Positions 1 to 5,084 are shown, counted from the stretch's first letter. The stretch: DNA of 5,915 nt from Candidatus Scatosoma pullistercoris (GCA_018714725.1 DVMZ01000044.1:1-5915), one strand, 5' to 3'. The notes: generated by a model not told the origin, from the sequence alone. Numbers and translations: made by a program.

Positions 1-200
1 TGTTCTGCAAATTCGTAACCATCTAAGATTTCTCCGTGTTCATCGAAGGCATCTGCAACCCAACTTATTTCAGGTTTTTTCTCGTTAGCGATAATTTCAT
101 TAAAGCGGGCAAAAGCCTTTTGATATGAGTCAAATAATTCAATGTCCACTTGGCTGTCATCGCTTGTTGACCAGTCGAAAATTACTCCATATATTTTCAT
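1..200 (-). CDS. Hypothetical small acidic protein, C-terminus outside window
   Basis: This is the last gene of the five-gene minus-strand run that is visible, and it continues past the window's left edge. The 66 residues seen begin MKIYGVIFDWSTSDDSQVDI and are acidic, with an alternating hydrophobic start (IYGVIFDW) that looks like a first beta strand. A helix-like stretch follows (SYQKAFARFNEIIANEKK), then ISWVADAFDEHGEILDGYEF. No signal peptide, membrane span or catalytic motif is visible. The start is chosen because GAGGTG lies 5-10 nt before the ATG, overlapping the TGA stop of the preceding gene (gap 8 nt), which suggests translational coupling. I do not recognise a named family. The neighbours suggest an accessory-element protein; this is inference only. 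Confidence 0.8.
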   Translation of the reverse strand, partial: MKIYGVIFDWSTSDDSQVDIELFDSYQKAFARFNEIIANEKKPEISWVADAFDEHGEILDGYEFAE

Positions 201-208
201 GTTGCACC

Positions 209-619
209 TCACGCAATTCTCTTAATTCCGCCGCCGAAGCTGCGTACCATGACACTGCCGAACTCGCTGCACCAGTCGTCGTCTTTGTTCCATACATAAG
301 CAAAGGCGGTATGACGATTCCCTTCACTATAAACGAGCGCGTCCCATTCTTCGGTATAATCGGTTACGATAAGGAAATCATAGCATTCGCCAAATTCAGT
401 AAATTCGTGTGTTACTGCATAGACTTTGCAGTTGTATTTTTCTTCGATAGCTTTCATCTTTGCGTAAATTTCAGGTTCCTGATCGATCCAAAATCCGCCG
501 AAGTTTTCAAAGAAGCAAACTTTGTCGCTTTCACGAAAGCCTTGGATGTACGGCTTATAAATGTCCATTTTCTTCATGAGTTCGATTGCCTTTTCTTTTT
601 TGGTGATGGTAGTTTTCAT
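209..619 (-). CDS. Hypothetical protein, 136 aa, of the small-protein operon
   Basis: The product is a 136-residue soluble protein with no signal peptide or membrane span. It has a lysine-rich amphipathic N-terminus (residues 1-18, MKTTITKKEKAIELMKKM). An aromatic and acidic centre follows (FFENFGGFWIDQEPE, about 36-50), then alternating strand-like segments (CKVYAVTHEF, YDFLIVTDY, HTAFAYVW), and it ends in a glycine-rich basic tail (SFGGGIKRIA). The pattern looks like a small alpha/beta fold. Cysteines at 35, 64, 79 and 117 form no recognisable metal-site spacing. The start has AAGGAG ahead of the ATG; its first two A's belong to the TAA stop of the upstream gene, leaving an 11-nt gap. The family is not recognised. 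It probably shares a transcript, and perhaps a process, with its neighbours. Confidence 0.82.
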   Translation of the reverse strand: MKTTITKKEKAIELMKKMDIYKPYIQGFRESDKVCFFENFGGFWIDQEPEIYAKMKAIEEKYNCKVYAVTHEFTEFGECYDFLIVTDYTEEWDALVYSEGNRHTAFAYVWNKDDDWCSEFGSVMVRSFGGGIKRIA

Positions 620-630
620 GGTTTTTCTCC

Positions 631-1044
631 TTAGATATAATTTTCAAGTTGTTCAAATTTGTATCCGATGTTTCGGAGTGTTTCTTCAAATCCGAACCAC
701 GCTAAAAGGTTTTGATTGTATGTGTCCTGCGCCAGCGGATCTTCTTTGTCCCACTTATCGCCGAACAGTTCGGAAGGGGCGTAAAGTCCTGTTTCGTTCA
801 TCATGTCGTACAAAAGCTCGTTTATCTCCTGTCTGTACTGCTTGTAAAAGCGCACGGTATCCGAATAGTAAATGAGTTCGCCCACAACGCCAGATTGACA
901 GCCGTAATGCAGTACATCTGTAAAGATGTGTTTTTTGTCGCTGTAATCGCCCCAGCGGTCGATGACGTAATTGCAAACGCGGCGAGTCAACGGGCTTTCT
1001 GTATTGCGCTTCACTTGTCTTACATTTGCAAGCGTAAGTTTCAT
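631..1044 (-). CDS. Conserved hypothetical protein, 137 aa (possibly DUF7222-like)
   Basis: The product is a 137-residue soluble, mostly helical protein. It has a basic start (MKLTLANVRQVKRNTESPLT) and a tryptophan/aspartate segment around 30-45 (DRWGDYSDKKHIFTDVL). Next is a Cys/Gly turn (HYGCQSGVVGELIYY), then an amphipathic helix (RFYKQYRQEINELLYDMM), and a conserved-looking C-terminal part (FGDKWDKEDP, then NQNLLAWFGFEETLRNIGY). From memory this resembles the uncharacterised DUF7222 family found in clostridial accessory regions; that assignment is tentative and unverified. An in-frame TTG at 1050 would overlap the upstream stop, but AGGAGG at 1052-1057 lies 7 nt before the ATG at 1044 and only 1 nt before the TTG, so the ATG is preferred. 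The biochemical role is unknown. Confidence 0.85.
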   Translation of the reverse strand: MKLTLANVRQVKRNTESPLTRRVCNYVIDRWGDYSDKKHIFTDVLHYGCQSGVVGELIYYSDTVRFYKQYRQEINELLYDMMNETGLYAPSELFGDKWDKEDPLAQDTYNQNLLAWFGFEETLRNIGYKFEQLENYI

Positions 1045-1046
1045 AA

Positions 1047-1277
1047 TCAAGCCTCCTCGAAGTCGTTGATATGGATATGTTCTTGACCTGCAATTCCGTA
1101 CTCGAAGTACAGCCCGTTCTCATCGGAGTGCAGGTCGTAGTCGCTAACGGATATCTTGCCGCAGCGGGTGACTGCCACGGTGATCTTATCGCAGCCTTCA
1201 TACAGCGCAAGGATGTTGAATACGATGGTGTCTTCTCCGTCGAAGAACTGAAATTCTTTGAGATAAAATTTGTTCAT
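1047..1277 (-). CDS. Hypothetical small acidic protein, 76 aa
   Basis: The product is a 76-residue acidic protein with alternating strand-like stretches (KFYLKEFQFF, TIVFNILALY, ITVAVTRCGKISVSDYD, LYFEYGIAGQEHIHIND), consistent with a small all-beta or beta-rich fold. It has two cysteines (29 and 39) and no membrane span or signal peptide. Translation probably starts at the ATG preceded by GGAGAAAAACA, which directly follows the TAA of the upstream gene. The last codons (Glu-Glu-Ala) supply the AGGAGG ribosome site of the next gene, so the two reading frames are closely coupled, with only 2 nt between stop and next start. No family is recognised. Its size and acidity would allow a DNA-mimic or inhibitor role, but nothing in the sequence shows that. 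Confidence 0.8.
   Translation of the reverse strand: MNKFYLKEFQFFDGEDTIVFNILALYEGCDKITVAVTRCGKISVSDYDLHSDENGLYFEYGIAGQEHIHINDFEEA
1052..1057 (-). promoter_or_regulatory. Ribosome binding site AGGAGG inside the upstream gene's last codons
   Basis: AGGAGG read on the minus strand lies in the final Glu-Glu codons of the 76-residue gene. It is 7 nt before the ATG at 1044 but only 1 nt before the in-frame TTG at 1050, so it decides for the ATG as start of the 137-residue protein. Confidence 0.8.
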
Positions 1278-1288
1278 TGTTTTTCTCC

Positions 1289-1603
1289 TTAATCTACAAG
1301 TTTGTACCAGATGGAATACTCGACTTCGATCTCTCGCGTTTCATATCCCGTGCTTTCGCCGCTCGAATTCTTCTTCTCGAACTCGACTTCGCGGATCTCG
1401 TAGTGGGCACCTTTGAACTCGACTTCGCGGTTTGGTATCGCGTGGCAACTCTTGACGCAATCTTCGAATACGCGGATGTACGCATTGCCTTTCTTGCTCA
1501 CGCAGGCGATGATGAGATCAGCATCGGTGATGAATCCGACACCGGTCAGCTTGTTGCTTCCGAACCGGTTGTTTCTGGAAACGGAGTAAACTACTTTCTT
1601 CAT
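1289..1603 (-). CDS. Hypothetical protein, 104 aa, with internal REVEF-type repeats
   Basis: This is the first gene of the minus-strand small-protein run. The N-terminal half (MKKVVYSVSRNNRFGSNKLT, then GVGFITDADLIIACVSKKGNA) looks alpha/beta. The C-terminal half is built of charged strand-like repeats: REVEF at about 59-63 and 71-75 and REIEVEY at 90-96. At DNA level the same 16-mer, GAACTCGACTTCGCGG, occurs at 1379-1394 and 1415-1430 (36 nt = 12 residues apart), and a shorter copy lies at 1318-1328, so the repeat arose by duplication. GGAGG lies 9 nt upstream of the ATG; that ribosome site falls in the outer end of the inverted repeat 1614-1893. No signal peptide or membrane span is seen, and no family is recognised. 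Confidence 0.8.
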   Translation of the reverse strand: MKKVVYSVSRNNRFGSNKLTGVGFITDADLIIACVSKKGNAYIRVFEDCVKSCHAIPNREVEFKGAHYEIREVEFEKKNSSGESTGYETREIEVEYSIWYKLVD

Positions 1604-1613
1604 TTGGAACTAC

Positions 1614-1893
1614 CTCCAATTATTTATTTTTGCCTTTCGGCAGGGCGGAAAGGGCACAGCGGGAGTTTGTAATCTGTCCGTTTGATTGCCTGCCACGGAA
1701 GTCAACGAGACAAGAAAAATTATTGCGTGCAAGTCCGAAAAACTTGACAGAACGCAAAAAAGCCGAGCAGCTCATCTATGACCTGCTCGGCTTTCCTGTT
1801 TTAAGATATTCAATTTTTCAGCGATAATTTTTCGCGTTGACTTCCGCGAGAGCTGTGCCACACTCCCTGCCCGAAACGGCAAAATAATTGGAG
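1614..1893. repeat. Nested imperfect inverted repeat, about 280 bp, around a terminator hairpin
   Basis: The two arms match block by block in reverse complement. The outer 12-mer CTCCAATTATTT at 1614-1625 matches 1882-1893 perfectly. TGCCTTTCGGCAGGG at 1631-1645 matches 1865-1880 with two one-base gaps. GGCACAGC at 1653-1660 matches 1852-1859. CGGAAGTCAACG at 1696-1707 matches 1835-1846 perfectly. GAAAAATTATTGC at 1714-1726 matches 1821-1833 at 12 of 13 bases. A weaker block joins 1737-1747 to 1810-1819. The left arm has about 30 extra bases (1661-1695). No target-site duplication is evident at the outer ends. The unit sits between the A+T-richer small-gene cluster and the G+C-richer Rrf2 locus. 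It could be a MITE-like element, an integrated-element terminus or a long structured RNA; the sequence does not decide. No credible gene lies in 1604-2072. Confidence 0.7.
1756..1794 (-). terminator. Intrinsic terminator, minus strand
   Basis: AAAGCCGAGCAG (1759-1770) pairs perfectly with CTGCTCGGCTTT (1783-1794), a 12-bp stem. On the minus strand it runs straight into six T's (1761-1756). The plus-strand tail (TTTCCTGTTTT) is weaker, so the minus orientation is favoured. It sits at the centre of the inverted repeat. It would insulate the small-protein genes below 1603 from any minus-strand transcript arising around 1800-1900. Confidence 0.75.
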
Positions 1894-1978
1894 CGTTGTT
1901 TGTAGCAATATTGTTTTACGTGAACGAAATTAAAAGTGTTCTACTGGGGTTGTGTTCGGGGGGGGGAGGCTCAGACGC

Positions 1979-2007
1979 TTGCCTTTTTTTTCGTTCCGTG
2001 TTATACT
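1979..2007 (+). promoter_or_regulatory. Sigma-A-type promoter for the Rrf2 regulator
   Basis: The -35 box TTGCCT (1979-1984; 4 of 6 consensus) and -10 box TATACT (2002-2007; 5 of 6) are separated by exactly 17 nt. Initiation would fall near 2013-2015, giving a leader of about 60 nt before the ATG. The spacer contains a run of eight T's (1984-1991), and a run of nine G's (1958-1966) lies just upstream. The hexamer TCGGAA recurs at 2009-2014 and 2026-2031 around and after the start point. I see no clear IscR-type palindrome. Confidence 0.65.
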
Positions 2008-2072
2008 GTCGGAAGAGAATTCATATCGGAAAGATAGGAAAATATAAAAAACGGAAAAGAGGGGAGACGGAG

Positions 2073-2540
2073 ATGATGGTTTCCACAAAAGGGCGCTATG
2101 CGCTCCGCGTGATGATCGATCTGGCAGAACATGGAGAAAAGGGAGAATACGTCTCTCTTTCGGATATTTCCGAAAGACAGGAAGTGTCCTTCAAATATCT
2201 GGAAGCGATCGTATCCTCGCTGTTCCGTGCGGGGATGCTGGAAAGCCGCCGGGGGAAAAACGGGGGGTATCGGCTTTGCCGTACTCCTTCGGAATATTCC
2301 GTGGGGGAAATTCTCAAAGCGGCGGAAGGGGAGATCGAGCCCGTTTCCTGCGGCGGGGAGGAATGTCCGCGAAAGGACAGATGCCGGACTTTACCTCTTT
2401 GGCGGGAGCTGGACGGCGTGATCGACCGGTATCTGAGCGGCGTGACCCTTGCGGACGTCTTGTCCGGGAAAGTGGCCGGCGACGGGACGGAACACATTTC
2501 AACCGGGCGGCCGGAGAGCGACGGTTCCGCCGGTAAATAA
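2073..2540 (+). CDS. Rrf2 family transcriptional regulator, IscR-like cysteines
   Basis: The product is a 155-residue DNA-binding regulator of the Rrf2 family. The N-terminus STKGRYALRVMIDLAEH is the family's hallmark first helix. It is followed by a winged helix-turn-helix (about 29-70: SLSDISERQEVSFKYLEAIV, then LFRAGMLESRRGKNGGYRL). Residues 93, 98 and 104 form a C-X4-C-X5-C set in the loop where IscR and related members bind an Fe-S cluster, so an iron-sulfur, redox or NO sensing role is inferred. The C-terminal 25 residues are polar and probably disordered. The reading frame stays open upstream to 1896, but the promoter lies inside that stretch. GGGGAG at 2061-2066 precedes the paired ATGs at 2073 and 2076; 2073 is given, 2076 is possible. 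No isc, suf or cysteine genes follow, so the target genes are not apparent here. The gene appears to be monocistronic. Confidence 0.93.
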   Translation: MMVSTKGRYALRVMIDLAEHGEKGEYVSLSDISERQEVSFKYLEAIVSSLFRAGMLESRRGKNGGYRLCRTPSEYSVGEILKAAEGEIEPVSCGGEECPRKDRCRTLPLWRELDGVIDRYLSGVTLADVLSGKVAGDGTEHISTGRPESDGSAGK

Positions 2541-2550
2541 AAAATTCAGA

Positions 2551-2592
2551 GGGAAGGGCGGTTGTCAAAGACATGCCCCTCCCGTTTTCGTT
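2551..2592 (+). terminator. Probable intrinsic terminator after the Rrf2 gene
   Basis: GGGAAGGGC (2551-2559) pairs with GCCCCTCCC (2575-2583) with one A-C mismatch. An inner TGTC/GACA stem closes an AAA loop, and GTTTTCGTT follows. It begins 11 nt after the Rrf2 stop and would separate that gene from the repeat-protein gene. Confidence 0.6.
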
Positions 2593-2651
2593 AAAATATC
2601 TTCTGGTAAGAGCCGGACTCTCGGAGAAAAAGCGGAAAAATCGCCGAGGAA

Positions 2652-3182
2652 ATGTCGGAAGGGAAGATGCCCGAGATGACCAAAGAGGAACTGGCCGATT
2701 TTGCGCCCATTCTTCCGCAGGAACAGTTTCAGAAGAACTTTGAGGAAAATCAATCGCGCGAGCCGTGGAATTTGTCCGACCTCTTTGCGCTGGCGCCCTT
2801 TATGGAAGAAGAAGACGTCGGGAGATTTGCACTGAAATTTGCCGATTCCGGCCACGCGCCTTCGGAGTTTGTGGGACTGGCTCCCTTCATGGACGAGAAA
2901 TCGCTCGGGGAAATCGTAAACAGGCTGACAGAGAGCGGCCATGCGCCTTCGGAATTTGCGGGGCTGGCTCCCTTCATGGACGAAGAGTCTTTCGGGAAAA
3001 TTGTGGACAGACTGTCGGGCCGCGGTTATGCGCCTTCCGAATTTGTCGCGCTGGCCCCTTTTATGCGGGAAGAGGATTTGGAACGGCTGGTCCGCGACTA
3101 CCTCGCCGGGGGCGGAAGTTTCGCGGGGGCTGGCGTCGGTGGCGCCTTTTCTCGGGGAAGGGGCGATAAAAAATCTGTTTAA
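2652..3182 (+). CDS. LAPFM-repeat protein, 176 aa, function unknown
   Basis: Most of the protein is a tandem repeat with a period of exactly 29 residues. LAPFM begins at residues 47, 76, 105 and 134, and the units resemble LAPFMDEKSLGEIVNRL followed by a GHAPSEF linker. A degenerate earlier unit (FAPILPQEQF) starts near residue 17. Each unit reads as two short helices, so an alpha-solenoid binding scaffold is likely. The tail (about 153-176) is Gly/Ala-rich and basic. There is no signal peptide or membrane span. Similar LAPF repeats are, from memory, seen as C-terminal modules of larger clostridial proteins. The start is uncertain: the ATG at 2652 has no properly spaced ribosome site, and ATGs at 2667 (after GGAAGGGAAG) and 2676 are alternatives. 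The frame is open back to 2610 without a standard start codon, so a 5'-truncated gene is possible. It lies 111 nt after the Rrf2 gene. Confidence 0.75.
   Translation: MSEGKMPEMTKEELADFAPILPQEQFQKNFEENQSREPWNLSDLFALAPFMEEEDVGRFALKFADSGHAPSEFVGLAPFMDEKSLGEIVNRLTESGHAPSEFAGLAPFMDEESFGKIVDRLSGRGYAPSEFVALAPFMREEDLERLVRDYLAGGGSFAGAGVGGAFSRGRGDKKSV
2790..3138 (+). repeat. 87-nt tandem coding repeats, four units
   Basis: The 29-residue protein repeat is an 87-nt DNA periodicity, with four units beginning at 2790, 2877, 2964 and 3051. The two middle units share the run CTGGCTCCCTTCATGGACGA (2877-2896 and 2964-2983), so at least these copies are close in DNA as well as protein. They encode protein and are not CRISPR repeats, because there is no unrelated spacer between copies. 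Confidence 0.8.
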
Positions 3183-3271
3183 GGGATTCGGGAAAGAGTA
3201 AGGTCTTTCGCAAGAGCGCTTATTTCGCCGGTTACGGGGAAATATAAAAGTTGTTGGAAAATACAAAATGA

Positions 3272-3311
3272 AAAAACCGGGGCTTTGCAATTTTGCAAAG
3301 CCCCGGTTTTT
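3272..3311. terminator. Strong bidirectional intrinsic terminator
   Basis: The 19-base arms AAAAACCGGGGCTTTGCAA (3272-3290) and 3293-3311 are perfect reverse complements separated by two T's; the physical loop would be larger. The stem has a G+C-rich core and ends in T's on either strand. It can end the plus-strand repeat-protein transcript and also minus-strand transcripts coming from the CDF exporter gene. Confidence 0.9.
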
Positions 3312-3706
3312 GCGGTGTGCACTTCTCGTTTTCCCCCTCATTCTCCCTCATGGATTATGATTGCCGCTCTTGAATTCTCTTTGCCTTTTTCTTCCTGTTC
3401 GCTCTTCGTCATTTTTCGCTTTTCAAAGCTCCTTGGCCGCAAAACCGTTGTTTTTCGGATAAATTTCCGGAATCGCCGGCCGGGCGAGACAGGCGGAAAG
3501 CGGAAAAGGAAGCGGGAAAAAGGACCTGGAGAGAACGGAGGAGTGTATGGGGAATAGGACAGCGGGGAAGGGGAGAGAACGGAAAGAGGACAGGGGAAAA
3601 GGGAAGAGCATGGCGAAAGAACAAGAGTGGGAACGGAAACAGGGGGGAGGGCAGACAGGGCGGAAAGAGGCGCCTGTGTTTTTGAGGAATTTCTCTTGCG
3701 AACCGC
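3312..3706. other. Gene-free stretch with pyrimidine-to-purine strand switch
   Basis: I find no credible gene in these 395 bases; the open frames here lack ribosome sites and have low-complexity translations. The plus strand is pyrimidine-rich in the first part (3361-3420: 49 of 60 bases). It changes near the palindrome CCGGCCGG (3476-3483) to strongly purine-rich (3481-3660: 153 of 180 bases by my count). Since the CDF exporter gene ends at 3707 on the minus strand and the next clear terminator is at 3311-3272, this would be a C/U-rich 3' untranslated region of that transcript, unless it is ended earlier. Confidence 0.6.
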
Positions 3707-4873
3707 TCAGACAAAGGGGTGTTCGGGGTGAATCACCGCATGGCAGTCCGGATTTTTTTCGGAAATTTTTTCGGCAACTTTCTGCGCCGCTTCTCCGTCC
3801 GGAATTTTGCAGTCGGTGGGAATGGAGAGATCGAAAATAAGGTTGATGTGCTTTCCGCCCGAAGTCATGCGGAAATCGTGAATGGTGAAAGACGAATCCA
3901 CTTCTTTGGCCGTCTCTTCGGCCAGTCGGCGCATTTCGTCCACTTCCTTGTTGCCGGTGACGATGGGGTCGAGATGAATGGTCACGATACACCCGAATTT
4001 TTCGTGCATATCCCGCTCGATGCAGTCGATGACGTCGTGCGCGTAATTGATGTCGCTGTCGGAGGGCACTTCCGCATGGAAAGAGATGATTTTGCGGCCG
4101 GGGCCGTAATCGTGCACCATGAGATCGTGCACGCCGACCACTTCCGGGTAATTTTTGACAAAGTCTTTGAGCTCTTCTATAAACGCGGGATCGGGCGGCG
4201 TACCCAGCAACAGATCGATGGTTTCCTTGGCGGCTTTGATGCCGGTGAAGAGGATGAAACCCGCGACGAGAATCCCCGCCCAACCGTCGATTCCTACGTT
4301 CGCAAAGCGCGCGACAAGGGTGGAGATGAGTACCAGGGAAGTGGCGACGGTGTCTGAAATACTGTCGATCGACGTGGATTTCACCGCGGCGGAATCGATC
4401 AGATTCCCGATTTTGCGATAAAAGAAGAACAGCCAGAGTTTGACGAGCACGGCGGCGACCAGCAGTACGATCGTGGCGGTGCTCACGGCCGGCAGAGAAG
4501 GGGAAATAATTTTTTCCACCGAGGATTTCAGAAGCTCTGCGCCGACGAGGATGATCAGCATATCGACGATGAAAGCGCTGACATATTCCAGCCTGCCGTG
4601 GCCCAGCGGGTGTTCCTTGTCCTCGTGTTTTCCCGCCAGCCGGAACCCGATGATCGTGATCACGGACGAGCCGGCGTCGGAGACGTTGTTGAACGCGTCT
4701 GCGATGACGGCGACGGAAGCCGCGAGAATACCCGTGGTCAGTTTTCCCGCAAACAGCAGCAGATTCAGCACGATTCCCGTGACGCCCGCCAACATGGCAT
4801 AGCGCTGTCTGACGGCGGGATCCGAGACATTCCGGCTGTCTTTCACGAATAATTTGATAAGAAGTTTTGTCAT
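3707..4873 (-). CDS. CDF family cation exporter, probably Mn(II) (MntE-like)
   Basis: This is a 388-residue inner-membrane antiporter of the cation diffusion facilitator family, which exports divalent metal in exchange for protons. TM2 (about 50-75) carries ADAFNNVSDAGSS with N62 and D66. TM5 (about 163-187) carries STSIDSISDTVAT with D170 and D174. The metal site is therefore N-D/D-D, the set reported for Mn-exporting members, rather than H-D/H-D of zinc exporters. HPLGHGRLEY (88-97) follows TM2, as usual. A ferredoxin-like cytoplasmic domain (about 226-303, with VHDLMVHDYGPGRKIISFHA) is followed by a further soluble domain to the C-terminus (about 310-388). The total length is close to the MntE type (about 390). 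The open frame extends 44 codons further upstream, but GAGGAA 5-10 nt before the ATG at 4873 and the start of the family's conserved N-terminal region there fix the start. It lies 282 nt after the decarboxylase genes, on the same strand. Confidence 0.92.
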   Translation of the reverse strand: MTKLLIKLFVKDSRNVSDPAVRQRYAMLAGVTGIVLNLLLFAGKLTTGILAASVAVIADAFNNVSDAGSSVITIIGFRLAGKHEDKEHPLGHGRLEYVSAFIVDMLIILVGAELLKSSVEKIISPSLPAVSTATIVLLVAAVLVKLWLFFFYRKIGNLIDSAAVKSTSIDSISDTVATSLVLISTLVARFANVGIDGWAGILVAGFILFTGIKAAKETIDLLLGTPPDPAFIEELKDFVKNYPEVVGVHDLMVHDYGPGRKIISFHAEVPSDSDINYAHDVIDCIERDMHEKFGCIVTIHLDPIVTGNKEVDEMRRLAEETAKEVDSSFTIHDFRMTSGGKHINLIFDLSIPTDCKIPDGEAAQKVAEKISEKNPDCHAVIHPEHPFV

Positions 4874-4877
4874 AGAA

Positions 4878-4900
4878 TTCCTCGGGAAACGTCTGTTTCC
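4878..4900 (-). promoter_or_regulatory. Ribosome site and adjacent dyad before the CDF gene
   Basis: GAGGAA (4883-4878 on the minus strand) lies 4 nt before the ATG. Directly upstream is the perfect dyad GGAAAC-N4-GTTTCC (4885-4900). It could be an operator, or an mRNA hairpin next to the ribosome site. Its role, including any metal control, is inference. The leader does not match the yybP-ykoY manganese riboswitch consensus as I know it. Confidence 0.5.
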
Positions 4901-5038
4901 GATAATGTATGGATTCTCTTTTATACTATGTCGCGGCGCACTTTGTTGCGCATCTCCGGATGGAAGCGGGCGAGGGCAAGGAAAAACAGCTGTGCGGAGC
5001 GACATTGATTTTGTGGAATCCGGGGAAAGGCCTTTGCG

Positions 5039-5074
5039 CTTTCAGCCGCCGCAAAGTCTTGCGGCGGCTGAAAG
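5039..5074. repeat. Perfect 16-bp hairpin in the decarboxylase-CDF spacer
   Basis: CTTTCAGCCGCCGCAA (5039-5054) and 5059-5074 are perfect reverse complements around the loop AGTC. There is no T-run after the stem on either strand, so it is not a standard intrinsic terminator. It may protect the 3' end of the decarboxylase mRNA or be a structured element of the CDF leader. Confidence 0.75.
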
Positions 5075-5084
5075 AGAGCCTGTC

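Noticed and set aside
1630..1827. Plus-strand open frame of 65 codons across the inverted repeat
   Set aside because: It has no ribosome site and runs through the repeat arms and terminator stem; it is more simply explained as chance or a degenerate remnant.
1896..2072. Upstream extension of the Rrf2 reading frame
   Set aside because: The TTG start has no ribosome site, and a good promoter lies inside the stretch. The protein family begins at the MMVSTKGRYALR segment.
2790..3138. CRISPR-like 87-nt periodicity
   Set aside because: The units are contiguous, in-frame coding repeats with no unique spacers.
2565..3341. Minus-strand 258-codon frame opposite the repeat protein
   Set aside because: It mirrors the repeats of the plus-strand gene, crosses both terminators and has no ribosome site.
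3547..3840. Plus-strand frame in the purine-rich tract
   Set aside because: Its Lys/Arg/Glu/Gly-rich translation follows from the purine bias, and it runs antisense into the exporter gene.
3423..4283. Minus-strand 286-codon frame overlapping the CDF gene
   Set aside because: It is out of frame with a clearly recognised exporter and continues into the low-complexity tract; an Arg/His-rich translation is typical of a shadow frame.
4874..4950. Promoter for the exporter gene near the TATAAA-like sequence at about 4920-4926
   Set aside because: No acceptable -35 element lies 16-18 nt upstream on the minus strand, so I did not call it.
4874..5038. yybP-ykoY manganese riboswitch before the exporter gene
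   Set aside because: The conserved core elements of that riboswitch, as I know them, are not visible; only simple dyads are present.
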